A stretch of DNA of 64,000 bases from Nocardioides lijunqiniae (GCF_015024225.1 NZ_JACJGM010000022.1:44033-108032), one strand, 5' to 3'. Shown: positions 51,641-60,986, counted from the first letter of the stretch. Numbers and translations: made by a program. Notes: generated from the sequence alone by a model not told the origin.

Positions 51641-53598
51641 CGCCCCTCCGTCAGCAGGGACCAGTCGGTGACCACGGGCACGAGGCGACCCTCGGCCCAC
51701 AGCGCGAGCTGGTCGTGGTGGTGGGGGTCGGCGGGGTCGCCGGAGGCGCCCAGCGGCACCACCCAGGAACTGGCCTGCCGGTCGGCGAGGTCCCACACGT
51801 AGCGCGCGACCGAGCCGCGGTAGGCGTCGTCGGTCAGGCCGGGCAGCGAGCCGGTGCAGCGCACGCAGTCGCTGTCGCCGCTGACCGGCAGGTGCGGGAG
51901 CGCCGGGGCGACCAGCCCGTCGCCGTACACGTCGAAGGCGTGCACCGGCGTCGCGACGTGGGTCTCGCCCCAGGTGGCCGAGGTGCCGGCGGTCTCCGCG
52001 AGCGCCTCGCGCGCGATCCGCCCCAGGTCGATCCCGAACGGCGTGCCGTGCGCCGCGAGCGTGGGCAGGGCGAGCGCGATCCGGGCGGTGACGTCGAGCC
52101 ACGGCGCGAGGAGCGGGTCGTGGCGTGGCTCGTGCAGCGGGGCGAGCACCGGCTCGGCCGCGATCCGGCGCACGAGCGCCGAGCGCCAGGCCGCGAAGGC
52201 GCCGGCCCGCTGCGAGCCCGCCGCCATGACGCCGTCGAAGTCGTCGAAGGCTCCGGGCACGAGGGCGCGCAGCGCCGGGACCGTCGCCAGCAGGGCGTCG
52301 TCGTGGATGGCCGCGAAGTCCTCGGGGGTCAGCCGGGCGCGACCGGTGAGCAGTGCGTGGATGCGGTCCGCGCGGTGGGGCGGGGCGAACACCGCACCGA
52401 CGGCGTCGCTCTCGGGGCCGCGCCGCTCGTTGGCGGTGACGACCTGGCCCTCGGGCGGGACGTCGACCCGGTGGGCCTCGGCCAGCCAGCCGTCCCAGCC
52501 CGCCGCCTCCTGGGCGGGGACGACGCCGAGGCGGTGGGCCTCGGGGCGCAGCGGCACCCGGCCGGCCAGGCGGTAGCGCACGGCGCCGCTCCGGTCGGCG
52601 ACGACGACGTTGTTGACCGGCTCGACCCAGTGGTCGAGGGCGCGGTCGACGTCGTCGACGGAGCGCGCCCGCAGGAGCGGCAGGATCGCCTCGAAGCCGA
52701 GGTCGCCGAGCACGTTGGAGGCGGTGCGCAGGCTGAGGCCGTCCTCGAAGACGACCCCGCGGGGCGTCACCACGACCTCGACATCGACCGGGTCGCCGTC
52801 GCGCACGGCCACCGTCTCGACCCACTGCTCCACGGCGTCGTACGGCGTGGGCTCGGCGTAGACGTCCTGGTAGTCGCCGCAGGCGTTGGTGATCGCCCAG
52901 GCCACCTCGCCGGCGTGGGCGAAGTGCGGCACGCCCGGCACGCCGGGGAACGCCAGTCCGACCACGTCGAAGCGGTCGTCGGGGTCCTCGCAGGCCAGGC
53001 GCACCTGCTGGTAGACGCCGGGCGCCTCGATGACGCGGTGCGGGTCGCCGCCGATCAGGGGCAGGCCGCCGGCGGCGCGGGCGCCGCCCACCGCCCACGC
53101 GTTGCTGCCGCTCGGGCGGGGGCCCTCGTGCGAGAGCAGCGCGGCATCGGCGCCGAGCACGTCGCGCGAGCGCTGCGCCCAGAGCTTGCCGCCCAGGTTG
53201 GCGAAGAGCAGGTGCTGGGCGAGGAACACCGCGAGCGGCGTCCACTCCTCCCACGGCTGCGGCTCGACGCCGAGCACCTCGAGCTCGTGGACGTCGGCGC
53301 GCAGCCCGGCGTTGACCCCGGCGACGTACGCGGCGACGAAGTCACGCGTCTCCTCCCCCAGCGCGGCGTGGGCACGCCGCGCCGTGTGCGCCACCAGCGT
53401 GCGGCGGGCGAAGCGGTCCCACCCGAGGGCCGTGGCGCCGAGCACCTCCGCGGTCGTGCCGGTGGCCCGCCGGCGCAGCCACTCGAGCTGCCAGGACCGG
53501 TCGTGCGCGGTGACCTCGCCCTGGCCGCGGGCGAGGTCGAGCACCGAATCAGCCCGGACGTGCGGGATGCCGACGGCGTCGCGATAGGTCCGAGACAT
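51637..53598 (-). CDS. Penicillin acylase family Ntn-hydrolase without signal peptide
   Basis: 653 residues. N-terminal 'YRDAVGIPHVRADSVLDLAR' (the I-P-H-V-x-A motif of the family), a predicted autoprocessing and catalytic Ser in 'GPRPSGSNAWAVGGAR' (about residue 165), and 'LVVTANERR'-type conserved residues (seen as 'GQVVTANERRGPES'). Most members are exported; here the protein starts directly in the alpha subunit with no signal peptide, suggesting a cytoplasmic enzyme. Substrates of the family include beta-lactams, acyl-homoserine lactones and acylated siderophore precursors. Coupled by ATGA to the siderophore-type acyltransferase. Confidence 0.85.
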   Translation of the reverse strand: MSRTYRDAVGIPHVRADSVLDLARGQGEVTAHDRSWQLEWLRRRATGTTAEVLGATALGWDRFARRTLVAHTARRAHAALGEETRDFVAAYVAGVNAGLRADVHELEVLGVEPQPWEEWTPLAVFLAQHLLFANLGGKLWAQRSRDVLGADAALLSHEGPRPSGSNAWAVGGARAAGGLPLIGGDPHRVIEAPGVYQQVRLACEDPDDRFDVVGLAFPGVPGVPHFAHAGEVAWAITNACGDYQDVYAEPTPYDAVEQWVETVAVRDGDPVDVEVVVTPRGVVFEDGLSLRTASNVLGDLGFEAILPLLRARSVDDVDRALDHWVEPVNNVVVADRSGAVRYRLAGRVPLRPEAHRLGVVPAQEAAGWDGWLAEAHRVDVPPEGQVVTANERRGPESDAVGAVFAPPHRADRIHALLTGRARLTPEDFAAIHDDALLATVPALRALVPGAFDDFDGVMAAGSQRAGAFAAWRSALVRRIAAEPVLAPLHEPRHDPLLAPWLDVTARIALALPTLAAHGTPFGIDLGRIAREALAETAGTSATWGETHVATPVHAFDVYGDGLVAPALPHLPVSGDSDCVRCTGSLPGLTDDAYRGSVARYVWDLADRQASSWVVPLGASGDPADPHHHDQLALWAEGRLVPVVTDWSLLTEGR

Positions 53599-53644
53599 GG
53601 TGAGGGCACCCTAACCTGATCGCCCTACCGGAGGTGGGCGCTCC

Positions 53645-55681
53645 TCACGTCACGATCGGCAGCCGCGTCACGAACGACGTGCCGCCGTCGCCGGAGGTGA
53701 ACGAGATCGTCCCTCCGTGCTTCTCGACGATCGCGCGGGTGATCGACAGACCCAGACCGCTGCCGGGGATCGCCTGCTTCTGGGCCAGGGTCGAGCGGAA
53801 GAACCGGTCGAAGAGCTGGGCCTGCTCCTGCTCGGGCACCCCGATGCCGGAGTCGGTGACGACGAGCTCGGCCTCGTCGCCGTCGACGTGCAGCTCGACC
53901 TGGATCCCGCCGCCGTCGGGGGTGAACTTCACGGCGTTGCTCAGGAGGTTGAGCGCCACCCGCTCGATCATGTCCCGGTCGCCCATGAGCGGAACGGGCT
54001 CGTCGGGGAGCTGCAGCGTCACCTCGAGCTCACGGTTCTCCCACGAGGGCAGCACCACGGCGTACGCCGCGCCGATGGCCGCCCGCAGGTCGAACACCCG
54101 GTCGACGTAGTCGAACCCCTCGCTGTCCACCCGCGAGAGCGTGAGCAGGTCGTCGATGAGCCCCAGCAGGCGCTGGGTGTTGGCCGAGACCCGTCGTACG
54201 GCGTTGCGCTGGTCGCCGGTGAGCGGCCCGTAGGCGTCCTCACCGAGCATCTCGAGGTAGCCCAGGATGCTGGTCATGGGCGTGCGCAGCTCGTGGCTGA
54301 CGCTCGAGACGAACGAGTCCTTGACGCTGTCGACCTCCTGCAGGCGCTCCACCGCCTGCCGCTCGACCTCCAGGGCCTCCACGAGGGCGCGTCGCGACTC
54401 CAGCTGGTCCGTCACGTCCTCGGAGGTGCTGACGTAGCCGGTGGTGCGGCCGCGGTCGTCGGCCAGCCGCGACAGCGTGATCGCGTGGGTCCGCTCGACG
54501 CCGTCCTTGCGCTGGAACCGGATGTGGGTGCCGGCCGCGCCGGACTTGGTCATCTCCCGCACCACGTCGCTGAAGGTCTCGGCGACGCCGAGCTCGGCGG
54601 CCTTGTCGCGGATCGCCGCCGGGCTGTGGAACATCGTGGTCCTCTGTCCGAGCACCTCGTCGGCCTCGTAGCCGAGGAGCCGCTGCGCACCCGGGTTGTA
54701 GAGGTTGACCCGGCCGGCCTCGTCGCTGCCGATGATCGCGACGCCGGTGGCGCCGTCGACGATGCGCTGCACCATGTCGCGCTCCGCCTTGGCCTCCCGC
54801 GCCGAGGCGATCTGCTCGCCCATGCGGATCATCAGCGGCACCACGATGGCCGCGCAGACGAGCGCGAAGCACGCGAGGATCAGGCCGCGCATGTCGACGG
54901 AGACGTCGTAGCGCTCCGAGACGTCCGCGAAGGGCCCGTAGCCGCCGGTGGTCATGAAGACCGCGAACGCCAGCACGGCCACCATCTGCGCCAGGGACTC
55001 GCGGGGGCTGAGCCGCAGCGCACCCCAGGCCAGGACGGGGATCGCCAGGAAGACCAGCGAGGGCAGGTCCGTCGGCAGGAAGACCGCCGGCGTCACCGTC
55101 ACGATCGTCACCCACTGGAAGAACCGCTCGCCGCGCGAGGCGACGGACTCCTGGTTGGGAGGGCGGCAGAAGAAGGGGATCAGCGCGAGGTTCGAGGCGA
55201 CGTGCGAGGTGCCGATGGTCACCCCCACCAGGAGCGGGTCGCCCCAGTCGGCGACGACCGAGGTGGCGTACCCGACGACGCCTCCCACCGCACCACCTGC
55301 TCCGACCGAGCGGAAGTAGCGGCGCAGGTCGGGGTCCGAGCGCAGCGGCGGACGCTCGTCCACGCCGTCGGTGAACAACCGGGCCACCACCCAAGCCTCG
55401 AGCGTGCTGCCGAGGGCGAACCCGAGGGCCACCAGGAAGGGGCGGCCGTTGTCGCTGACCAGGGACGGGCCCCAGATGGTGCCGAGCGCGACCAGGAAGA
55501 TCGCGAGCAGGAGGGTCGGGGTGTGCCGACGGCGCGCCAGCAGCAGCGCGCCCGTGGCGAGGCCGGCCGGCCAGATGCCGGTCACGCGACCGCCGTCGGG
55601 GGCCCCCCAGACGGCCATGAGACCGGTGGCCGCCATCAGCACGACGACGGCCACGACTCGCACGACCCAGGACTTCCGCAC
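53645..55681 (-). CDS. Membrane sensor histidine kinase (MASE1-like, PAS, HisKA, HATPase)
   Basis: 678 residues. About eight N-terminal transmembrane helices forming a MASE1-like sensor ('GIWPAGLATGALLLARRRHT', 'LGFALGSTLEAWVVARLF'), a PAS domain (about 305-420, 'YNPGAQRLLGYEADEVLGQR'), HisKA with phosphoaccepting His in 'SSVSHELRTPMTSILGYLEM', and an HATPase domain ('LLSNAVKFTPDGGG', 'VTDSGIGVPEQEQ', 'GSGLGLSITRAIVEKHGG'). GTG start at 55681 with GGAG upstream. No response-regulator gene adjoins it, so it is an orphan kinase. Confidence 0.9.
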   Translation of the reverse strand: MRKSWVVRVVAVVVLMAATGLMAVWGAPDGGRVTGIWPAGLATGALLLARRRHTPTLLLAIFLVALGTIWGPSLVSDNGRPFLVALGFALGSTLEAWVVARLFTDGVDERPPLRSDPDLRRYFRSVGAGGAVGGVVGYATSVVADWGDPLLVGVTIGTSHVASNLALIPFFCRPPNQESVASRGERFFQWVTIVTVTPAVFLPTDLPSLVFLAIPVLAWGALRLSPRESLAQMVAVLAFAVFMTTGGYGPFADVSERYDVSVDMRGLILACFALVCAAIVVPLMIRMGEQIASAREAKAERDMVQRIVDGATGVAIIGSDEAGRVNLYNPGAQRLLGYEADEVLGQRTTMFHSPAAIRDKAAELGVAETFSDVVREMTKSGAAGTHIRFQRKDGVERTHAITLSRLADDRGRTTGYVSTSEDVTDQLESRRALVEALEVERQAVERLQEVDSVKDSFVSSVSHELRTPMTSILGYLEMLGEDAYGPLTGDQRNAVRRVSANTQRLLGLIDDLLTLSRVDSEGFDYVDRVFDLRAAIGAAYAVVLPSWENRELEVTLQLPDEPVPLMGDRDMIERVALNLLSNAVKFTPDGGGIQVELHVDGDEAELVVTDSGIGVPEQEQAQLFDRFFRSTLAQKQAIPGSGLGLSITRAIVEKHGGTISFTSGDGGTSFVTRLPIVT

Positions 55682-55796
55682 CTGGCTCCACCCCTCCCAG
55701 GCGAATTGACCCGAGAGAATCGAACCAGAACCTAGTGCCTCCGGGGCTGAAACGCCGAGGCTGCCGAGCGCTGGTCACCTGCCGGACATCGTGTCG

Positions 55797-55802
55797 TAGG
55801 TT
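55797..55802 (+). promoter_or_regulatory. Predicted -10 element (TAGGTT) of leaderless oxidoreductase gene
   Basis: TAGGTT, seven bases, then the GTG at 55810. Confidence 0.5.
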
Positions 55803-55809
55803 CGATCGC

Positions 55810-57381
55810 GTGACTACTCGGCAGAAGGACTACGACGTCGTGGTCGTCGGCGGCGGCCACAACGGGCTGGTCTCGGCGGCCTACCTCGCCCGGGCCGGCC
55901 TGTCCGTGCTGGTGCTCGAGCGGCTCTCCCACACCGGCGGCGCGGCCGTCTCGGCCGCGGCGTTCCGCGGGCACGACACCCGGCTCTCGCGCTACTCCTA
56001 CCTGGTCTCGCTGCTGCCCGAGCAGGTCATCGCCGACCTGGGCCTCGACCTGCGGCTGGAGTCGCGCGCGACGGCGTCGTACACACCGGTGCTGCGCGAC
56101 GGCCGCGCCGGCGGCCTGTTCGTCGAGCACGAGGAGGGTGAGGCCACGCGGCGGTCCTTCCGCGAGCTCACCGGCTCCGACGTGGAGTACGACGCCTGGC
56201 GGGAGTTCTACGCCGACGTCGCCGAGCTCGCCCACGTGGTGGCGCCGACGCTCCTGCAGCCGCTGCCCACCGAGGGCGACGTGCGCGACCGGGTCGACCC
56301 CGGCATCTGGCGCGACCTGGTGACCACCCCCCTGGGCGTCACCATCGAGTCCCGCTTCGCCGACGACACCGTGCGCGGCGTCGTCGGCACCGACGGCCTG
56401 ATCGGCACCTTCGCCTCGCTGAGCGACCCCTCGCTGGTGCAGAACCGCTGCTTCCTCTACCACCTCGTCGGCAACGGCACCGGCGAGTGGCGGGTGCCGG
56501 TCGGCGGCATGGGCGCCGTGACGACCGAGCTGCACCGCGTGGCGGTGGAGGCCGGCGCCGAGATCGTCACCGAGGCCGGCGTCAGCGCCATCGCGCCGTA
56601 CGACGGGGGCGCCGACGTCACCTGGCACGACGGCGCGACCAGCCACACCGTCAGCGGGCGCTTCGTGCTCGCCAACGTCGCGCCCTGGGTGCTGCGGATC
56701 CTGCTGGGCGAGCCGGAGGACCCCGAGACCAAGCCCGAGGGCGCCCAGCTCAAGGTCAACTTCCTGCTCGAGCGCCTGCCCGGGCTGCGCTCCGGCATGG
56801 ACCCGGCGCTGGCCTTCGCCGGGACCCTCCACCTCGGCGAGGACTACACGCAGCTCGAGACGGCGTACGCCGAGGCGGCGCGCGGCCAGGTGCCGACCTC
56901 GCTGCCCGGCGAGGTCTACTGCCACTCCCTCACCGACCCCTCGATCCTCGGCGACGAGCCTGCGGGCACCCACACGCTCACCTACTTCGGGCTGCACACG
57001 CCCGCGTCGCTGTTCCGCGACGACCCCGAGGCCGCCAAGGCCTTGGCCGTGCGCCGCGCCATCGCCTCGCTCGACGCCCACCTCACCGAGCCCATCGAGG
57101 GCTGCGTGGCCCGCGACGCGGACGGCAACCCGTGCATCGAGGCCAAGATCCCGCAGGACGTCGAGCGCGACCTGGCCATGCCGGGCGGTCACATCTTCCA
57201 CGGCGACCTGGACTGGCCCTGGGCCCCTAGCCGCTCCCGCTTGGAGACCCCCGCCCAGCAGTGGGGCGTCCAGACCGACCACGACTCGGTGCTCCTGTGC
57301 GGCTCCGGCGCCCGCCGCGGCGGCGCCGTCTCCGGCCTCGGCGGCCACAACGCCGCCCAGGCCGTCCTCGCCATGCTCTGA
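55810..57381 (+). CDS. Phytoene-desaturase-like FAD-dependent oxidoreductase
   Basis: 523 residues from the GTG at 55810. N-terminal dinucleotide fold 'DYDVVVVGGGHNGLVSAAYL' with 'LSVLVLERLSHTGGAAVSAA'; C-terminal FAD segment 'SVLLCGSGARRGGAVSGLGG' and 'HNAAQAVLAML'. It belongs to the NAD(P)/FAD oxidoreductase group that includes carotenoid desaturases and human PYROXD2. No carotenoid genes accompany it, so the substrate is unknown. Confidence 0.87.
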   Translation: MTTRQKDYDVVVVGGGHNGLVSAAYLARAGLSVLVLERLSHTGGAAVSAAAFRGHDTRLSRYSYLVSLLPEQVIADLGLDLRLESRATASYTPVLRDGRAGGLFVEHEEGEATRRSFRELTGSDVEYDAWREFYADVAELAHVVAPTLLQPLPTEGDVRDRVDPGIWRDLVTTPLGVTIESRFADDTVRGVVGTDGLIGTFASLSDPSLVQNRCFLYHLVGNGTGEWRVPVGGMGAVTTELHRVAVEAGAEIVTEAGVSAIAPYDGGADVTWHDGATSHTVSGRFVLANVAPWVLRILLGEPEDPETKPEGAQLKVNFLLERLPGLRSGMDPALAFAGTLHLGEDYTQLETAYAEAARGQVPTSLPGEVYCHSLTDPSILGDEPAGTHTLTYFGLHTPASLFRDDPEAAKALAVRRAIASLDAHLTEPIEGCVARDADGNPCIEAKIPQDVERDLAMPGGHIFHGDLDWPWAPSRSRLETPAQQWGVQTDHDSVLLCGSGARRGGAVSGLGGHNAAQAVLAML

Positions 57382-57684
57382 GCGCGGTGATCGAGCAGGT
57401 TTTTCAGCATCTGCTGAAACCCAGGCGCCTCTGGGCCGTTGTTTCGGCCCAGAAGCGACGGTTCTGGCCCAGAACCTCCAGCTCCGACCATGCGCGAAGC
57501 CACGGCCGAGGATGGCCTCGGGGCTGCAGGGGTGCGACGAGCGCGGAACCGCCGTCGACTGTTCGGGTCGGCGGAATTCCCGCGAGGGCTCGGCGCGAGC
57601 CCGGCCGGCGCACGCGCCCTGCCACTTCATCCCTCGATTTTTCCGAGCGGTACCCCGCTGGTAATGTCAGCGTCGCTTCACCGC
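57382..57684. other. Gene-free stretch with several hairpins before tRNA-Lys
   Basis: 303 bases without a credible gene. Near the upstream stop is an imperfect hairpin (GGTTTTTCAGCA / TGCTGAAACC, about 57398-57421), followed by CTGGGCCG-TTGTTT-CGGCCCAG (57431-57452) and GGTTCTG-GCC-CAGAACC (57460-57476). The first probably ends the oxidoreductase transcript. Nothing else recognisable; the promoter of tRNA-Lys should lie near its 3' end. Confidence 0.6.
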
Positions 57685-57757
<73 letters not shown>

Positions 57758-57763
57758 CGGATC

Positions 57764-57796
57764 AAGCCCCTGACCGGGACACCCGGTCGGGGGCTT
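57764..57796 (+). terminator. Terminator after tRNA-Lys
   Basis: 15-bp stem AAGCCCCTGACCGGG / CCCGGTCGGGGGCTT with one G-T mismatch position and a 3-nt loop ACA, followed by TCTCGTTCC. Nearly the same core as the terminator after tRNA-His. Confidence 0.8.
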
Positions 57797-57883
57797 TCTC
57801 GTTCCTGGCCCCGCTCGAGGGGTCCGTCCGATAGCGTCCGCGGACATGCGCACCCGAGATCGCGCGACGCGAGGGACGACCCG

Positions 57884-58300
57884 ATGAGGGTCGTGCTGGC
57901 CGCCTGCCTCAGCGTGGTCGCCAGCGCCGCACTGTCCGGATGCGCCTCCGACGGCGACACCGTGGGCCAGGGCTGCACCGACGCGGGCCGAGCCGACACC
58001 GCCGCGGTCGCCTCCGCCTTGCAGGACCTGGACCCCGGCGCCGGGACCTTCACCGACTGCGAGTCCGGCATGACGACCGGGGCCATGATCGACCCGTTCG
58101 CGAGGGCGGAGAGCTTCGCCGGCGCGGAGCGCGCCTTCGGCGACCACTTCGACTGCAGCACGCCCCAACGCTCCACGAACCCCGTCGGCGACGACGTCTC
58201 CGACTTCACGTGCACGATCGCCGGCGTCCGCGCCGAGGTCCAGCTCGACGGCGACCGCGACGCGGGTCCGGTCAGCGCGTGGGTCACCCCCGCCGGATGA
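57884..58300 (+). CDS. Small lipoprotein of unknown function
   Basis: 138 residues. Lipoprotein signal with lipobox LSGC (Cys20), followed by a short secreted domain with further cysteines ('GQGCTDAG', 'FTDCESGM', 'HFDCSTPQ', 'DFTCTIAG') that could form two disulfides. ATG at 57884 with GAGGGA 7 nt upstream. No family recognised. Confidence 0.72.
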   Translation: MRVVLAACLSVVASAALSGCASDGDTVGQGCTDAGRADTAAVASALQDLDPGAGTFTDCESGMTTGAMIDPFARAESFAGAERAFGDHFDCSTPQRSTNPVGDDVSDFTCTIAGVRAEVQLDGDRDAGPVSAWVTPAG

Positions 58301-58411
58301 GGTGTCAGCCCGCCGCTTCGACGCGCAGGCGGTCTGACGATTCGGCAACGGGCGGGCGGTCGGACCCGTAGCGTCTGCCCCTCATCCTTACGCCATCCGG
58401 GGGGCCGGCTC

Positions 58412-60166
58412 ATGCCGTCAGCACGTCGTCGTCGTACCACCCTGCCCGCACGGGCGTTCGCCCGCACGGTCGCGCTGGCCCTCGTGGCGGGGCTCGCGGT
58501 CGTGGGCCTGCAGACCTCCGGCCAGGCGGCCGACGGCTCCCGTGCGGGGGCGCTCTCCGAGCCGGAGCGCGCGACGCCGCGCCGCGACGTGGTGCCGACC
58601 TTCGCGCCCGGTGCTCGCAGCCTGCCCGAGTACGACGCCGCCGCTCCCTCCGACGGGTACGCGGCCGGCACGACGAAGCGGATCGGGACCTCGCGAGCCA
58701 CGGGTCCCACGGGCACCGTGCGAGGCACCGTGGTGGCCGATGACGGGGGTGCGGCACTCGCCGACATCGACGTCGCCGCCTACGCCTACTACGACGAAGA
58801 CGACGTGTGGGTGGCCTGGGCCTACGGCACGACCGCCGCAGACGGATCCTTCCGGTTCTCCGTCCCGACCGGGACGTACCGGATCGCCTTCCAGGGCGAG
58901 CTCCACCAGACCGAGTTCCACCCCGGTGCCCGCCTCATCGGTCAGGGCGAGAACGTCACGATCGCGAGCGGCGAGGAGCGCGTCATCGACGCCTCGCTCG
59001 CCCTGGCCGGATGGATCGAGGGCTCGGTGTCGGCCGCCGGCGCCAGCACACCGCCCGCCGGCACCTCCGTCGCGCTCTTCGAGTCCTACTCCTACTACGG
59101 CACCCTGCAGTGGCGACAGGTCGCCGTGACCCACGTCAGGGCGAACGGGCGCTACCGACTCAACCAGTCGCCGGGGACCTACCGGGTCGTGTTCTTCGAC
59201 GGCGACGAGGTCTGGAGCGACCACTGGTACGGCGGAGCGCCCTCGATCTGGACCGCGACCGACGTCGAGATCACCGCAGTGGGCGAGGGCACGGCAGGGA
59301 TCGATGCGACGCTGGTCCGGCGCGGGTACGTCACCGGCACGGTCAGGTCGAAGAAGACGGGCCAGCCCTTCCCCGGCGTGACGGTCTACCTCGTGCGCAA
59401 CTACGGGACCGCCGAGAACACCGACTGGGGTGTCGTGACGTCGACCACGACCGGCGCCGCCGGCACCTACCGGCTGAAGGGCAGTGTCGGCTCCTACACG
59501 GTGGCCTTCCAGCGGGACGGCTTCCTCACCTTCTTCGGGTCGGACGAGTCAGAGGACGACGCGACCACGGTGCTCGTCAGGGCCGGTCGCGACACCACCG
59601 GTGTGGACGGGCTGCTCGAGGACGCCAGGAGGGTGTTCCGCCTCGTCAAGCCTCCGACGATCAGCGGCACCCCCCGCGTGGGGGCGACCCTCACCGCCTC
59701 GACCGGCCGGTGGCGACCAGCACCGGCGGCGTACTCGTACGCCTGGCTGGTGGACGGCCGACGGATCCCCGGAGCCACCGCCCGCACGCTGAAGCTGACG
59801 CGTGCGCAGGCGGGCAGACGGATCTCGGTCCAGGTCTCCCCCCTCCGGCCGGACACGGCGGACGCCAGCGCGGCGTCGGCCCGGACCGCGGCCGTCAAGG
59901 TGGCCCCCGAGATGCGGCTCACCGCTCGCGCTGCAGGCACCGCGATCACGCTCCGCCTCTCCGTCACCGCGGCCGGGGTGCGGGCCGTCACCGGCAGGGT
60001 GCGGATCCTCCGGGACGGCAAGCTGCTGCGGACCCTCACCCTGCGCAACGCCCGCGCCAAGGTCCGGCTGACGGGACAGCCGAAGGGGCGTCACACCTAC
60101 AAGGCGACGTACGCCGGAGCCGGGCCCGTGCTGCCGGGCGCGGCGTCGGTGCGCGTCGTCCTGTAG
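58412..60166 (+). CDS. Secreted protein with carboxypeptidase-regulatory-like and Ig-like domains
   Basis: 584 residues. Signal peptide with twin-Arg-rich start and AFARTVALALVAGLAVVG core, cleavage after GQA. Three carboxypeptidase-regulatory-like beta-sandwiches ('GTVRGTVVADDGGAALADID', 'GWIEGSVSAAG', 'GYVTGTVRSKKTGQPFPGVT', each with 'G.YR' ends). Then one Ig-like module of the same type as in the RCC1 gene ('ISGTPRVGATLTASTG', 'YSYAWLVDGRRIPGATA') and an Ig-like-3 domain ending 'GRHTYKATYAGAGPVLPGAA'. Structural or adhesive role inferred; no enzymatic motif. Confidence 0.82.
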   Translation: MPSARRRRTTLPARAFARTVALALVAGLAVVGLQTSGQAADGSRAGALSEPERATPRRDVVPTFAPGARSLPEYDAAAPSDGYAAGTTKRIGTSRATGPTGTVRGTVVADDGGAALADIDVAAYAYYDEDDVWVAWAYGTTAADGSFRFSVPTGTYRIAFQGELHQTEFHPGARLIGQGENVTIASGEERVIDASLALAGWIEGSVSAAGASTPPAGTSVALFESYSYYGTLQWRQVAVTHVRANGRYRLNQSPGTYRVVFFDGDEVWSDHWYGGAPSIWTATDVEITAVGEGTAGIDATLVRRGYVTGTVRSKKTGQPFPGVTVYLVRNYGTAENTDWGVVTSTTTGAAGTYRLKGSVGSYTVAFQRDGFLTFFGSDESEDDATTVLVRAGRDTTGVDGLLEDARRVFRLVKPPTISGTPRVGATLTASTGRWRPAPAAYSYAWLVDGRRIPGATARTLKLTRAQAGRRISVQVSPLRPDTADASAASARTAAVKVAPEMRLTARAAGTAITLRLSVTAAGVRAVTGRVRILRDGKLLRTLTLRNARAKVRLTGQPKGRHTYKATYAGAGPVLPGAASVRVVL

Positions 60167-60230
60167 CCCAGGCGTGTCGTCCGGAGCGGCCCAGCAGCTC
60201 GCCGATCACGCGCGACACGCCGACTCTGAG

Positions 60231-60236
60231 TAAACT
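60231..60236 (+). promoter_or_regulatory. Predicted -10 element (TAAACT) of leaderless regulator gene
   Basis: TAAACT, seven bases, then the GTG at 60244. Confidence 0.5.
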
Positions 60237-60243
60237 CGCGCGC

Positions 60244-60900
60244 GTGTCCGACTCCCCGATCCGCCTCGCGATCGTCAACGACTACGAGATCGTGGTCCAC
60301 GGCGTCGCGGCGGTGCTCGAGCCCTACCGCGACCGCGTCGAGGTCGTGGAGCTGGACTCGCGGCTCCCGGTGATCAGCGACGTGGACGTGCTGCTCTACG
60401 ACACCTTCGGCCAGGCCCAGGGCGACTCCGTCGACCTCGACGAGCTGGTCTCGGGCGGCGACGCACGGATCGTCATCTTCACGTGGAACGTCCAGCCCGA
60501 GCTCGTCGACCGGGCGCTGTCGCGCGGCGCCGCCGGCTACCTGTCGAAGGGCATCACCGCCGAGGACCTCGTCAAGGGCATCGAGGCGGTCCACGCCGGG
60601 GAGACCGTGACAGCCGGAGTCGACCTGAACGGTGACGACGTCAGCACCCTCGGCACGTGGCCGGGCGTCGACCACGGGCTCAGCGCCCGCGAGGCCGAGG
60701 TCATCGCCCTGATCACCCAGGGGCTCTCCAACCAGGAGATCGCGGACCGCTGCTACCTCAGCATCAACTCGGTCAAGACCTACGTGCGCACGGCCTACCG
60801 CAAGATGGAGGTCACCCGGCGCTCGCAGGCGGTGCTCTGGGGCATCTCCCACGGGTTCGCCCCCGACCGTAGCCGCACCATCGAGCCCAACGGCGACTGA
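60244..60900 (+). CDS. NarL/LuxR-type response regulator (paralogue 2)
   Basis: 218 residues, the same length as paralogue 1 at 42943-43599 and very similar throughout ('RLAIVNDYEIVVHGVAAVLE', 'DVLLYDTFGQAQGDSVDLDE', 'GAAGYLSKGITAEDLVKGIE', 'LSAREAEVIALITQGLSNQE', 'YLSINSVKTYVRTAYRKMEV'). Both share an 'NDYE' start of the receiver domain and a central linker containing 'WPG..HGLS'. No kinase neighbour. Leaderless GTG start. Confidence 0.88.
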   Translation: MSDSPIRLAIVNDYEIVVHGVAAVLEPYRDRVEVVELDSRLPVISDVDVLLYDTFGQAQGDSVDLDELVSGGDARIVIFTWNVQPELVDRALSRGAAGYLSKGITAEDLVKGIEAVHAGETVTAGVDLNGDDVSTLGTWPGVDHGLSAREAEVIALITQGLSNQEIADRCYLSINSVKTYVRTAYRKMEVTRRSQAVLWGISHGFAPDRSRTIEPNGD

Positions 60901-60937
60901 GCCCGGGACCACCGCTCGACGGGACGCGGGCCCCCAC

Positions 60938-60943
60938 TAGGAT
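60938..60943 (+). promoter_or_regulatory. Predicted -10 element (TAGGAT) of the MFS gene
   Basis: TAGGAT stands 10 nt upstream of the operator-like palindrome at 60953-60971 and 44 nt upstream of the ATG, so the palindrome would cover the transcription start region. Confidence 0.45.
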
Positions 60944-60952
60944 CGACCGCAT

Positions 60953-60971
60953 TGGTTGCCTTCAGCAACCA
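60953..60971. promoter_or_regulatory. Palindromic operator of the MFS transporter gene
   Basis: Perfect 7-5-7 palindrome TGGTTGC-CTTCA-GCAACCA between the -10 and the GAGGAG ribosome-binding site. TetR- or MarR-type repressors use such sites, but no such regulator gene adjoins it. Confidence 0.6.
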
Positions 60972-60986
60972 CTGTGAGGAGTGCGC

